Counted from the first letter of the stretch, positions 30,901 through 39,569 are shown. The stretch is DNA of 64,000 nucleotides from Akkermansia sp. (GCA_017409465.1 JAFQSQ010000028.1:49918-113917), one strand, 5' to 3'. The notes: generated by a model not told the origin, from the sequence alone. A program made the numbers and translations.

Positions 30901-31375
30901 TCTTGGCATCGCCCACACCCTGCAGGTAGCGGCAGTGCCCCATCTGGAACAGAGACATGGTCAGATAGGGAGCAAATGCCTCAGGAGCCTTGGCATTGGA
31001 CTGCTGTGCCGCAGCGGCGTTCTCCTTCATGCGCGTCTTGGCGGCAGACAGGAGAGCCGGGTCACGCCAGCGCTTGTTCTCGTTGAAGTCCTTGTAGGCC
31101 TTGAATGCCTCATCGTAGCGCTTGGCGGTACGCAGAATTTCGCCCTTTTCAAACGCATAGAAAGGCAGCACGTACCCGAACTGCTTAGCCATGGGGCCAT
31201 CGCCGCTGAAGCGCTTCAGAACCTTCTCGCAAAGGTCGAGAGCCTCATCTACCTGCCCCGCAGCCGCCATTTTCTTCACCTGTCCGAGAGAGGACAGGGG
31301 GTCCTGCGCCTGACAGACCATCGGAGCCGTCAGAGCAAGTGCCGCCAACACGGTTGCTTTGGTATAATTGTTCAT
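27938..31375 (-). CDS. large secreted TPR/helical-repeat protein linked to ExbBD
   Basis: A 1145-residue protein with a signal peptide (MNNYTKATVLAALALTAPMV, start at 31375) and then almost entirely helical repeats of TPR type, for example ALDLCEKVLKRF, KRYDEAFKAYKDF, DEAIKYLEQYLDLLKKG and SGKTTEALQTYMNLYNQNKG. No enzyme motif is evident. It lies downstream of ExbB and two ExbD genes in the same direction. In related phyla ExbB-ExbD clusters often include such secreted TPR proteins. I infer a periplasmic scaffold driven or organised by the ExbBD motor. The opposite strand is open for 1149 codons, but that is a codon-bias shadow. Confidence 0.85.
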   Translation of the reverse strand: MNNYTKATVLAALALTAPMVCQAQDPLSSLGQVKKMAAAGQVDEALDLCEKVLKRFSGDGPMAKQFGYVLPFYAFEKGEILRTAKRYDEAFKAYKDFNENKRWRDPALLSAAKTRMKENAAAAQQSNAKAPEAFAPYLTMSLFQMGHCRYLQGVGDAKTPGDPAKLDEAIKYLEQYLDLLKKGKVSRTERDLKLDGRVCFLLVQANLLKSKPDFKTAGRYLDESRKAKGRVPDDLAMAGLGTIVKVATSSPENAGWIYKIIEASPASYRMDPLRAAQHAPKFLNYGVVAASAANKALAANDMKMGTDALRSATALLGLVPDVREMQAAIKSNVELLDKYEKPLTDPATGAIYQLARQKKNLSVYDKMSKEHQELEGLAILYSGNTALAMGSSRLGKAGFQILADRYINLSSGVKKGKDGKPLEKDGKPVQNVLTNTIYFQLSQLCYATGDEAGGAKYESKVDGSSMGGDQTKSLAFNKLRRILSAQQWAEVPAAAEEVKKQYAEPPSNKFYATAQYAIVAAHYKLAQYDEVIKSGKELLEGNILVPTDADNGLKVAEVNTYGGQVYYFLMDAYMKKARMAPALYDEAIKVFENFEKRFPSKDLKENAMAAHMHYNMVDALLKKAERTQEEAEQDKLKARALGYCKVITDNWKKSDYYATAELLAASIIVTGKDDSIKPDAIKALERSAAAALEMEKGKGKSTAANALYWLACYGKEIKLEGEDDAAQAKRVQGYIDQFWKSADFEGNHFALQMVSEMLLTVKDKAGFDAAVQRARDVIGREATYNHKNNRTEPELEKTINTYVAEYVKGTKTYDNKELTLEEKSQHFNNFPGIQADDKYARAIFRMSQIRAMGEELKAVKGDETAKNKLTNDIQSTFREMTREFKPDDLTNFICVQVGNYLVDYVSSFPDPTSRPEEIALAATYFQKVLDRNTDMLADAMLGKANALAFSKDDAKQKEAGELYAKVAASPSAAAGPALVGLTKMHLRTGNAAAAVESAQKYVSNRANAAHRLDMLMMLGEAYAKSGKTTEALQTYMNLYNQNKGNISYSAPACRQIMKLFWERNNPSTGDRMKGDFKASDRWNAWNTGQQYVTQVKRAGLLEKFTPAERDAFNAVENDLNTYKADSAVQREDKANKDFQNKIKQR

Positions 31376-31493
31376 ATTGTGTGTGATATTTGAAAAATCT
31401 GTGAGAAATTGTTGCAGAAAGCGAATAAAGAAGGGGAGCCTGCGGGCTGTTGTTCCGCCACACTCCCCTTGCACTTATCCGGTCGGTCTGGCT

Positions 31494-31985
31494 TTACTCC
31501 GAAGCGGTAGTATTCAGACCCACGGTATGAATATCTGCCTCGGCCAGAGCAGCCATGACGTCTACGATACGCTGATGCGGTGTCGAGGGAGCACCTGTGA
31601 CCATCACGATGGGTTCGGTATCCACAGCCACGGCCTGTTCCTTGAGCGTCTTGAGTGCCTCTACCAGCTGATCCAGATGGCGCTGTGCCTTGTAGGCCGC
31701 CGTACCGGGCTGTGCCGATGCATCGTAGGGCTCACCCACCGGCATATCACCATTCCAGGTGATGGCTCCGTTGGCGGAGACATCGATGCGGCCGGGCTCT
31801 ACAGGAGGCGGCGTACCGCCGGCGGAGGGATTGCCGGGAATATTCACATCAAGCTTCTTCTCACTCACCAGCGAGGTAGCCACCAGGAAGTAAATAAGCA
31901 GAAGGAAGCAGCAGTCAATCATGGACGAAATTTCCATCTCGGGCTCACCCTGCTCTTCTACCGGACGACTTTTGTGTCTTGCCAT
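31494..31985 (-). CDS. ExbD/TolR family protein (second copy)
   Basis: A 163-residue ExbD/TolR-type protein: short basic cytosolic N-terminus, one TM helix with the proton-carrying aspartate (Asp24 in SSMIDCCFLLLIYFLVA), then a periplasmic domain with a Pro/Gly-rich linker (GNPSAGGTPPPVEPGRID). The C-terminal region TLKEQAVAVDTEPIVMVTG and HQRIVDVMAALAEADI matches the ExbD fold. It follows the other ExbD by 27 bases. Two different ExbD paralogues in a row suggest a heteromeric motor. Confidence 0.92.
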   Translation of the reverse strand: MARHKSRPVEEQGEPEMEISSMIDCCFLLLIYFLVATSLVSEKKLDVNIPGNPSAGGTPPPVEPGRIDVSANGAITWNGDMPVGEPYDASAQPGTAAYKAQRHLDQLVEALKTLKEQAVAVDTEPIVMVTGAPSTPHQRIVDVMAALAEADIHTVGLNTTASE

Positions 31986-32012
31986 ATTCGATTGTAATGT
32001 TGGATGGTCAAT

Positions 32013-32543
32013 TTAGCCACGCGACGGCAATGTGCCGAACACCATATTACTCACACCAGCCGCTGCTGCGCAGCGAATGGCACCGGCTGTACGCTCCCAC
32101 GGAGCAGCAAGGTCACCACGAAGGTAGATACGGATGTTCTTCTCATCCATATTCTTGGCCTTGTAAAATTCTTTCTGTTTGGAGATGTAATCCGACAGCA
32201 GCTGTCCTTCGTCCTGCGTGAATCCCTTGGAGCCGCTCGCCTCGTTGGAATCTGCGACACCCCAGATGACTCCGGCGCGCTTATAGGTCTCGTTGTATTT
32301 CTTGACAGCCTTCTCAGACATCTTGTCCGGGTCGGCAAAGATATTCACAACGATACACCCATTGGCATCTTTCAGCTCAGAACACGACACGGCACTGGGC
32401 ATGTTGATGCTGGGATCCTTCGACACCGTCAACGCCGTGGCATTCACCACGAAGAAGATGAGCAGAAGGAAACAGCAGTCAATCATGGGAGACATGTTCG
32501 GATTCCCGTTCACATCATCCTGCGGTCTTTTTTTCTTACCCAT
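32013..32543 (-). CDS. ExbD/TolR family protein (first copy)
   Basis: A 176-residue ExbD-like protein with Asp22 in MSPMIDCCFLLLIFFVVNAT, the TM aspartate needed for proton coupling, and a periplasmic domain containing CIVVNIFADPDKM and IRIYLRGDLAAPW. The beginning of the TM helix (MIDCCFLLLI) is identical to that of the next gene, indicating duplication, while periplasmic parts have diverged. It lies between ExbB and the second ExbD and is part of the same minus-strand operon. Confidence 0.92.
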   Translation of the reverse strand: MGKKKRPQDDVNGNPNMSPMIDCCFLLLIFFVVNATALTVSKDPSINMPSAVSCSELKDANGCIVVNIFADPDKMSEKAVKKYNETYKRAGVIWGVADSNEASGSKGFTQDEGQLLSDYISKQKEFYKAKNMDEKNIRIYLRGDLAAPWERTAGAIRCAAAAGVSNMVFGTLPSRG

Positions 32544-32637
32544 GGAAATGAAGTAGGTTAGATTTTTGCCTGCCTTCGGGCCCCCTCAACACGGGGGACT
32601 CGTTACCACGGAAGGCAGGCCCGGACATCATCAGGCC

Positions 32638-33477
32638 TTATGCCTGCTCCTCTTCCTCAGCGTACTCACCTTCCTCGCCCTCCTCTTCATCGTCGCCGGA
32701 GAGACCCTCGGGGATACGAGCCAGCTGAGCTTCAGCGTTGATGACGTTGATGGAGGTGTTCACCATCTCTTCCACCGTGTTCACGCACTCAGACTCACGA
32801 GCCTGGGCAGTCTTCTTCAGGAAGAAGAAAGCGGGCAGAGCGATAAGGGAAATAATCAGACCCCAGAAGGTGGTAAGAAGTGCCACGGAGATGTCACCTG
32901 CGAGCTGGGAGGGGTCAGCCTGACCGGCTTCAGCCAACGTGGCGAAGGCGCCCACCATACCCTGAATCGTACCGAACAGACCGATGGACGGTGCCACAGA
33001 ACCGGAGAGGGCAAGCATGTCCACGAAAAGCATCATGCTGGGTCGCTCGTTGTTGGTGAAGTCAGCAATGGCGTCTTCGATACCGTCCTTGCCCAGATCC
33101 TCAGGGCGATTGGCATCGATATTGGGCAGAGCATAGGCAACCAGACGACCCAGGTAGGTCGGGCTCTCAGAAGCCAGCTTGATGGCAGACTGCACACGGC
33201 ACTCACCCATGAGGGCAATCAGTTCGTCACGCAGAGGAGCGGGGCAGAACTTATCCTTCTTGAGGTTCATGATGCAGTACACCATCAGGAATACGGTGAT
33301 GGCCAGCAGGACAACGAGCGGAATCATCGTCCAACCACCGTCAATCACCCACTTATCGAGCATCGTCTTCTTGGTAGCACCACCGGAGCCTTCCTGAGCG
33401 AAAGCGGTACCGACAAACATTGCCATCGTCACGAGGGACATGGCCCGAACAGCGAAACGAGTAATCGTTGATTTCAT
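32638..33477 (-). CDS. ExbB/TolQ/MotA-type proton channel with signal peptide
   Basis: A 279-residue ExbB/TolQ-family proton-channel subunit. It begins with a cleavable-looking signal peptide (MSLVTMAMFVGTAFA within the first 27 residues), has TM1 at MIPLVVLLAITVFLMVYCIM, and TM2-TM3 with the family core SVAPSIGLFGTIQGMVGAF and LLTTFWGLIISLIALPAFFF. The last 25 residues are an acidic GDDEEEGEEGEYAEEEEQ tail. It is the first gene of the ExbB-ExbD-ExbD-TPR operon; with ExbD it would convert proton flow at the inner membrane into mechanical work in the periplasm. Confidence 0.93.
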   Translation of the reverse strand: MKSTITRFAVRAMSLVTMAMFVGTAFAQEGSGGATKKTMLDKWVIDGGWTMIPLVVLLAITVFLMVYCIMNLKKDKFCPAPLRDELIALMGECRVQSAIKLASESPTYLGRLVAYALPNIDANRPEDLGKDGIEDAIADFTNNERPSMMLFVDMLALSGSVAPSIGLFGTIQGMVGAFATLAEAGQADPSQLAGDISVALLTTFWGLIISLIALPAFFFLKKTAQARESECVNTVEEMVNTSINVINAEAQLARIPEGLSGDDEEEGEEGEYAEEEEQA

Positions 33478-33640
33478 AACTACGAGAATGCAGAATTGAC
33501 GTCCATCATTTAATCACATTTTTCCGCTTTTGCAAGCAAGATTTACCGGTTAGCCCGTTTTTATCAGAAAAAAAGCACCTCAACAACACCCCGGCGGCAT
33601 CAGAATAGCTGATTTTGCAGCACAGTTTATTCAATTTCCC

Positions 33641-34738
33641 TCATTTCCGGAACGGGGCAGACGATGAACCCGAGACATCGGCGGCGTCCAGAATTTTATT
33701 AAAGATTTCCGTATTTTCCTGAATACCGCCGAAGCGTGCGGCACCGGCTCCGGCAGCATACACCGGCACAGCCACTCCGCTGTGATTGCGGGTAGCAAAC
33801 GCACCTCTCACTTCGCCTCTCGCAGCCGAACCACCCAGGATGGAGAGTCCCCCGGTCTGATGGTCAGCCGTCACCACGAGCAAGGTATCCGGGTGCTGCT
33901 GCATCCACCGCAGCACACACCCGATAGCCCGATCAAAATCCAGGGTCTCCAGCACCGTCTCTCGCAGATTATTCTCATGTGCCGCCAGGTCGATACAGGA
34001 GCCCTCGACCAGCAGGAAGAAGCCGTTCTCCCCCTGCCCCAGGATACCCAGAGCCTCTTCCACAGCCTTTTCCAGAAAATCGCCACGCTGCGATGCAGGC
34101 AGGCAGTCCCGGGGCGCAGCCAGGCGCACGACAGCCCCGCGTGCCCGCAGCTCTGCCACCTGAGCCGGCGTGACACAGTCTGCCCCACCGCCCGTGATGA
34201 CCCGACACCCGCTATTGACCAGGGCCGCCGCAACGGCTTCCGTATCATGACGGTCGTTCACATGAGCATAAAAAGCCGCAGGGGTGGCATCGGTGATGGC
34301 TTTGGTTACCACCATACCGGTGCGGCGCCCGCCTGCCGCCAGGAGCTGCATCAGCGATATCACCGGGCGACCGTCCGGCGTCTGCCCCAGGTGGCCGTTA
34401 TGCGCCTTGCGGCCACAGGCAATCGCCGTCCCCCCGGCAGCCGAATCCGTTATAGTGTGCGATGCCGAGCTCGTGCGCGAAAATCCCGTCACCGGAAAAC
34501 GCTCGATATTCAGTTTCCCGTGATTACATAGCCAGGCCGCCCACACATGCTCAGCCCCCATCCCATCGCCTATCATCAGGATGACATTGCGCGCCCGCGA
34601 GCTCGATGTCGGCATCATGCCCGGTTCCACCCGGTGGGTATGCAGGCCACTCACCGTCTGTTCTGCGCAGGCGGCTGCAGCGGCTGTCAACAACAGCCCC
34701 CATACCGACAGAATCAACCCATATACCCGTACCATCAC
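33641..34738 (-). CDS. alkaline phosphatase, secreted
   Basis: A 365-residue PhoA-type alkaline phosphatase that removes phosphate from extracellular or periplasmic monoesters. Motifs: metal-binding NVILMIGDGMG, the nucleophile Ser in TITDSAAGGTAIACG, DATPAAFYAHVNDR, the metal site SCIDLAAHENN and TADHQTGG. A signal peptide (GLILSVWGLLLTAAAAACA) is present. The protein is shorter than E. coli PhoA, as in compact family members. It lies downstream of a very small lipoprotein gene on the same strand, separated by a hairpin. No Pho box could be identified by eye. Confidence 0.93.
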   Translation of the reverse strand: MMVRVYGLILSVWGLLLTAAAAACAEQTVSGLHTHRVEPGMMPTSSSRARNVILMIGDGMGAEHVWAAWLCNHGKLNIERFPVTGFSRTSSASHTITDSAAGGTAIACGRKAHNGHLGQTPDGRPVISLMQLLAAGGRRTGMVVTKAITDATPAAFYAHVNDRHDTEAVAAALVNSGCRVITGGGADCVTPAQVAELRARGAVVRLAAPRDCLPASQRGDFLEKAVEEALGILGQGENGFFLLVEGSCIDLAAHENNLRETVLETLDFDRAIGCVLRWMQQHPDTLLVVTADHQTGGLSILGGSAARGEVRGAFATRNHSGVAVPVYAAGAGAARFGGIQENTEIFNKILDAADVSGSSSAPFRK

Positions 34739-34752
34739 AGAGACAGCGAAAG

Positions 34753-34780
34753 AGCCGTTGGTTGTATAAAACCAACGGCT
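34753..34780 (-). terminator. hairpin between small lipoprotein and phosphatase genes
   Basis: An 11-base-pair perfect stem (AGCCGTTGGTT/AACCAACGGCT) with a six-base loop. The following minus-strand bases are only CTTTC, so termination may be partial. Confidence 0.6.
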
Positions 34781-34807
34781 CCGTCATAAAGATGAACGTG
34801 ACAACGT

Positions 34808-34990
34808 TTACTTCTGACCGTCGGTAAGCACCTTGACAGGAGCCTGCGGCTGCGGAGACTGCTGGGGCAGGTCAATCTGGCGGCAATCCTTCGGGAAGGC
34901 TCGAAGCTTGGGCATGGACTGCGTCTGGCAGCAGCAGGAGCTGATACCCACGGCGCATGCAACGGCGAAAACGATAGCAGTAAGTTTCAT
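34808..34990 (-). CDS. very small lipoprotein
   Basis: A 60-residue predicted lipoprotein. MKLTAIVFAVACAVGISSC ends in a lipobox, followed immediately by two more Cys (CCC run) and QTQSMPKLRAFPKDC. The remainder is Pro/Gln-rich (PQQSPQPQAPVKV). The start at 34990 is chosen for the signal peptide; a longer in-frame version has no support. The function is unknown. Short entericidin-like lipoproteins have similar size, but sequence similarity is not convincing. Confidence 0.65.
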   Translation of the reverse strand: MKLTAIVFAVACAVGISSCCCQTQSMPKLRAFPKDCRQIDLPQQSPQPQAPVKVLTDGQK

Positions 34991-35199
34991 ATGTCGAAAA
35001 GATTGGTTGGCTATTTCCGCTAACCATTGAAGCAAATTCATCGGCAAGAGTCAACACCAAATTGATTTCCCCTCCCATTTTTCTGCAAAAAAGAGGAGAC
35101 AAGGGGCAAACAGGTCTTCAGCTCATCCGATTTCAGCTCACAGGGCGCACATTAAACTTGAAAAGAACTCCGCTGCCTGTTATAAGTGCGGGAGAACCC

Positions 35200-36801
35200 A
35201 TGAGCCGACGACACAACAGCCGAATCTACAGAGAGCGACGCAAGGCACGCATGCGCCTGCTCCGGCGTGTCATCCTCGGCGTTCTGAGCGTCATCGGGCT
35301 TCTGCTGACTATCGGTGTCATCGGATGGTTCCGACTCATGGCCCACCTGCAGAGTGATTCTTTCAGAGAATCACTCTGCGATAAGATACAGACGTCTACC
35401 GGAGCGGATGAGGTTCGTATGGAGGCTAACCTCAGAATTGACGGCGATACCGTCGCCCAACGCAAGCTGAGCATCCTCCGCATGGGGGCAATCGACAGCA
35501 TCGGCGCTGAACACATGCTCGCCACCATCCGCCGACGAGCGCTGCTGGATCGCAAGCTGCATGTCCGCAAGCTGACCATGGAGGAAGGGCATATCGTCTT
35601 CCGCACAGCAACACCTCCACCGCCCCGCTCCGAGAGTTCTCCCGCAGCCTCCGCCCCGACCGTTTCTCCCGCTGTATCGACCGTTCAACCGCCTCCGGCC
35701 GCCACCGGTACCGCTGAGGAAACCGCCTCCGGTGACGGATTGTCACTTCACTCCATCCGGCTGGACTTCGCGGAGTGCAAAGACACTAACCTGACCCTCC
35801 GGCACAGGGACAAAACGTACAGCCTCACCGGCAGCAACATCTCGGCCTCCCCCCTGGAGCAGGGAAAAGGCTGGACGATAGAATTGGAAAACGGACGTCT
35901 GCATTCGCCCTACACCTACCTGCGCGATACCAATATCAAAACGGCAACTGTGCTCACCCACCAGCGCAGCTTCGACCTCACCGAATGCCGCCTGATGCTC
36001 ACACCGGGAGAGCTCCGAGCCCGAGCGCACTATAACAGCTCAACGCATCATTGGTCCGCAGCTCTTGAACTGCACAAGGCTGGGATGGAGCGTCTGCTGC
36101 GCGGAGACTGGCAGAAGCGCCTCACCGGCGAATTGTTCGGCAAATGTGTGCTGAAAGGTTCCCGCAATGGCCTGCTGACAGCTGAGGGGCATCTGGCTCT
36201 GCGCAATGGCCTGCTGGAGGGGCTCCCCTTCCTCTCCGAACTCACGATTGACAATACACGTCCCTACCGCAGCATCGTGCTGGACAAGGCTGATTGCACT
36301 CTTCAGTACCCATACTCAGCCCCGGAGCGCAATCTGAAAAATGCCTGGCTGTTTGACAAGATTGAAATCATCTCGCGCGATTCCACCCTCATCGTCCGAG
36401 GTCACGTCATCATCGCTGAAGACGGCGCCCTGGGTGGCAGCCTCACCATCGGCATCCCCCGCCACATCGCTGACCGGCTTCCCCTGCCGGGCAAGCGCAT
36501 CAGCAACGCCATCTTCAACGGACGAGGAGACGCCGGCTATGCCTGGGTTAATCTCAATCTGAGCGGCACCATTGATTCCCCCAAGGAAGACCTCAGCGTG
36601 CGGCTCTCCACCCTGCTCTCCTCAGCCATGCCGGAGCTCACAGCTGACTCTGCCGTGGAAATGCTGAACAGTCTTTTCCGTGCCGATAAAACCGACAAAC
36701 ACAGCAACGCAACCGAGCAGCCCCGGCAGGAGCAGCCCGTCGACACTATTATCAACGGCGCCTCCGACCTCCTGAACAGGGGCTTACGCAGCCTCTTCTG
36801 A
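35200..36801 (+). CDS. AsmA-like inner-membrane-anchored protein
   Basis: A 533-residue protein with a very basic N-terminus (MSRRHNSRIYRERRKARMRL), one TM helix (VILGVLSVIGLLLTIGVIGW), then a large periplasmic part. A Pro/Ser/Ala-rich linker is at about residues 145-180. The rest is beta-rich with AsmA-like traits (DLTECRLMLTPGELRARAHY, DLSVRLSTLLSSA near the C-terminus). AsmA-like proteins are thought to bridge membranes and move lipids; this assignment is tentative. This is one of few starts in the window with purine-rich sequence (GGGAGA) before the ATG. It begins a plus-strand run with the IF-1-like and U32 genes. Confidence 0.65.
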   Translation: MSRRHNSRIYRERRKARMRLLRRVILGVLSVIGLLLTIGVIGWFRLMAHLQSDSFRESLCDKIQTSTGADEVRMEANLRIDGDTVAQRKLSILRMGAIDSIGAEHMLATIRRRALLDRKLHVRKLTMEEGHIVFRTATPPPPRSESSPAASAPTVSPAVSTVQPPPAATGTAEETASGDGLSLHSIRLDFAECKDTNLTLRHRDKTYSLTGSNISASPLEQGKGWTIELENGRLHSPYTYLRDTNIKTATVLTHQRSFDLTECRLMLTPGELRARAHYNSSTHHWSAALELHKAGMERLLRGDWQKRLTGELFGKCVLKGSRNGLLTAEGHLALRNGLLEGLPFLSELTIDNTRPYRSIVLDKADCTLQYPYSAPERNLKNAWLFDKIEIISRDSTLIVRGHVIIAEDGALGGSLTIGIPRHIADRLPLPGKRISNAIFNGRGDAGYAWVNLNLSGTIDSPKEDLSVRLSTLLSSAMPELTADSAVEMLNSLFRADKTDKHSNATEQPRQEQPVDTIINGASDLLNRGLRSLF

Positions 36802-36823
36802 TCCCTCTCCTCCACGTTTTTCC

Positions 36824-37048
36824 ATGAGCACTCCTTATCCCTCACAATTCATCGACTGCATCTGTACTATTCGCGAGCGTTTTGCCCCCACGGCCTACCA
36901 CGCCACGCTGCCTAACGGCAAACCAACAGTCGCCTTTCTCCAGAAAAAAGAAGCACACCTGGTCGAACAGATTCAACCGGGAGACCTCGTCGTCGTCACC
37001 ATCTGCCCGGCCGACTTCGACCGGGCCCGCATCCGCCGCATGGCCTGA
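36824..37048 (+). CDS. IF-1-like S1/OB-fold small protein
   Basis: A 74-residue protein with the layout of translation initiation factor IF-1: a central NGKPTVAFLQKKEAHLV strand-loop corresponding to the OB-fold core, then IQPGDLVVVTICPADFDRARI, which parallels the family's GDKVxVELxPYDxxxGRI ending. The N-terminus (SQFIDCICTIRERFAPTAYH) is unlike canonical IF-1. It is too divergent to be confident that it is the cell's essential infA; it may be a paralogue binding the ribosome or RNA. It lies 22 bases after the AsmA-like gene and 17 before the U32 gene. Confidence 0.65.
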   Translation: MSTPYPSQFIDCICTIRERFAPTAYHATLPNGKPTVAFLQKKEAHLVEQIQPGDLVVVTICPADFDRARIRRMA

Positions 37049-37065
37049 GTCACACGCATACCACC

Positions 37066-39522
37066 ATGTCACCATCCCCTCGCAGACCCGAGCTTCTGGC
37101 GCCCGCCGGCAATCGGGATTGCATGCGCTCCGCCATAGCAAACGGAGCCGATGCCATCTACTTCGGCCTTGACCAGTTCAATGCCCGCATGCGAGCAGAC
37201 AACTTCACCCGCGCAGACCTGCCGACACTGGTACCGTTCCTGCATGCCCATGGGGTACGTGCCTATGTGACCATGAATGTGCTGATATTCCCGGCAGAGT
37301 TCGATGAAGCCATCGACTACCTGGACGCGCTGGATGCCGCCGGGGTCGATGGCGTCATCATCCAGGATGTCGGGCTGGCCGCACTGATTGCGCAGCAGAG
37401 GAAGTGCGGCAGGTGGAAGCTGGAACTGCATATCTCCACCCAGATGACGATTACCTGCCCGGAGGCCGTTCGATGGGTCGATGAGCAGTTCGATCCCCAG
37501 CAGATTGTGCTGGCGCGTGAGCTGTCACTGAGAGAGATTGAAGCCTGTGCCCGGGCGACTACGAAACCCATCGAGGTATTCTGCCACGGCGCTCTCTGCG
37601 TCGCCTACTCAGGGCAGTGCCTGACCAGCGAAAGTCTGGGACAGCGCAGCGCCAACCGCGGCGAATGTGCCCAGGCCTGCCGCATGCCCTACAGATTGGA
37701 GGTAGATGGCCGCATGCGCAACCTGGGAGAACGCCGTTACCTCTTCTCCCCGCAGGATTTGTGCGCACTGGATCTCGTACCGCAGATGCTGGCGGCAGGG
37801 GTTCATAGTTTCAAGATTGAAGGGCGGCTCAAGAGTCCGGAATACGTGGCGGCGACAACTCGAGCCTACCGACGCGCCATCGATGCTGCACTGGCTGAAA
37901 AAGGCATCCCACCCCGGCTCCGCGCTGCCGATATGTATGCCATGCAGATGGCATTCTCCCGCGGCTTCTCAACCGGGTGGCTCGCCGGCACAGACCACCC
38001 CTTGCTGACCCACGGGCGCTTCGGCAAGAAACGCGGGGCTTTCGTCGGCAAAATCACCCGCCATGGCAATGGGTGGGTGGAGCTGGAATCCCTCCCGAGC
38101 ATACCCATCGCCCCGGGCGATGGCTTTGTCATCGATGCCGGACAGGATCGCAACGATGAGCAAGGGGGGCGCATCTGGCGCATGGAGAAGAACCGTCTGT
38201 ATTTCCACGGCAAGGGGAGCCGTATCGACTGGGCAGCTGTACGCTCCGGCAACCTGCTGTGGAAGACCGCCGACCCGGCACTCGACAAAGCCCTGCACGC
38301 AAGCTGGTGTAACTTCGCCCGCCACAGCGACACCACAGCCCAGGTACTGGATATGGATGTACGCGGGCGCATGGGAAGCCAGCTCACCATCAGCTGCCGA
38401 GGCATCACCGTGGGCAGTGGTCAGCCGCTGGAACCTGCCGAAAATCGTCCGCTGACACCGGAGATCCTCCGTACGCAGCTCTCGCGACTGGGCGGCACCG
38501 GCTATACGCTGGGGGAGTGTCGCATCGAGTTGGAAAACGACCTGATGCTGCCGCTCTCCGTGCTGAATCGCATGCGCCGCGAGCTGGTAGCACAGCTTGC
38601 CGCCTCCACGGAAGCCACCCCTGATTCTCCCCGTCAGGCAACCCCGATATCAACAGCCCTGCCCTTCCCTCCCCTGCAGCCTGCCGAGGGCTACCACCTC
38701 TCCGTACTCTGCCGCACCCCGGAGCAGGCGCTGGCCGCCGCACGGTCAGGAATCGAGAAAATCTATCTGGACTTTTCCAATCTGCGAGAACTGGAAAGCT
38801 GCACCGGGCAGATTCGTCGGCTGAATCCCGATACACAGGTATGGATAGCCACCCTGCGTATCATGAAACCGCATGAGGCCGGTTATTTCAAGTACATCAA
38901 CGCTGCACAGCCGGATGGTGTGCTGGTACGCCATCCGGGAGCTGCCGCATACTTCCGTACGAAATGCACCCCCATGATCGGTGATTTCTCGCTGAACACA
39001 GCCAATCCCCACAGCGTAGCTCTCTGGTTGCAATACGGATTGAGTCTCTGTACCCCCTCCTACGACCTCAATGCTCACCAGCTGGCCGATTTGCTCCGCA
39101 GCGGTTGCGGCCCGGCACTGGAGCTGACGCTCCACCAGCATATGCCCATGTTCCATACAGAGCACTGTGTCTTCTGCACCTTCCTTTCCGAGGGCCATAA
39201 TTTCAAGGACTGCGGGCGCCCCTGCGAACGCCACCGGGTGCGGGTCATCGACCGCACGCAGGCCAAACACTACCTGCGCAGTGACGAAGGCTGCCGCAAC
39301 ACCCTCTACAATGGACGAGCACAATCTGCCGCCCGATATACCGAAGGCATGCGCCGCTGTGGTCTCAACCGCTTCAGGCTGGAACTCCTGGATGAGAACG
39401 AGGAGCAGACTGCACACCTCATCGACTTGTACCACAAGCTGTTGCGCGGAGAGCTCCCGGCAGACAAGCTGATGCTTCAGCTCAATCTTCTCGACCGTAT
39501 CGGGGTCGTCGATATCGCCTGA
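37066..39522 (+). CDS. U32 peptidase-family protein, long RlhA/YdcP type
   Basis: An 818-residue member of the U32 family. The start RPELLAPAGNRDCMRSAIAN and GADAIYFGL are typical, followed by the cysteine cluster CHGALCVAYSGQCLTSE and RGECAQACRMPY, which in this family has been linked to iron-sulfur binding. A middle DUF3656-like region and a C-terminal repeat with a second Cys group (HCVFCTF, KDCGRPCERH) follow. Long U32 proteins such as RlhA hydroxylate a 23S rRNA cytidine; others act in tRNA modification or collagen degradation. RNA modification is the likeliest role here, especially beside an IF-1-like gene. Confidence 0.88.
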   Translation: MSPSPRRPELLAPAGNRDCMRSAIANGADAIYFGLDQFNARMRADNFTRADLPTLVPFLHAHGVRAYVTMNVLIFPAEFDEAIDYLDALDAAGVDGVIIQDVGLAALIAQQRKCGRWKLELHISTQMTITCPEAVRWVDEQFDPQQIVLARELSLREIEACARATTKPIEVFCHGALCVAYSGQCLTSESLGQRSANRGECAQACRMPYRLEVDGRMRNLGERRYLFSPQDLCALDLVPQMLAAGVHSFKIEGRLKSPEYVAATTRAYRRAIDAALAEKGIPPRLRAADMYAMQMAFSRGFSTGWLAGTDHPLLTHGRFGKKRGAFVGKITRHGNGWVELESLPSIPIAPGDGFVIDAGQDRNDEQGGRIWRMEKNRLYFHGKGSRIDWAAVRSGNLLWKTADPALDKALHASWCNFARHSDTTAQVLDMDVRGRMGSQLTISCRGITVGSGQPLEPAENRPLTPEILRTQLSRLGGTGYTLGECRIELENDLMLPLSVLNRMRRELVAQLAASTEATPDSPRQATPISTALPFPPLQPAEGYHLSVLCRTPEQALAAARSGIEKIYLDFSNLRELESCTGQIRRLNPDTQVWIATLRIMKPHEAGYFKYINAAQPDGVLVRHPGAAAYFRTKCTPMIGDFSLNTANPHSVALWLQYGLSLCTPSYDLNAHQLADLLRSGCGPALELTLHQHMPMFHTEHCVFCTFLSEGHNFKDCGRPCERHRVRVIDRTQAKHYLRSDEGCRNTLYNGRAQSAARYTEGMRRCGLNRFRLELLDENEEQTAHLIDLYHKLLRGELPADKLMLQLNLLDRIGVVDIA

Positions 39523-39569
39523 TATCACTCCCTCAAACAATTTTCTGACAAAAAAAATTGTTTTTTGTC

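Noticed and set aside
27944..31393. A 1149-codon plus-strand frame opposite the large TPR gene
   Set aside because: Same codon-bias shadow; the minus strand has a signal peptide, helical repeats and operon context.
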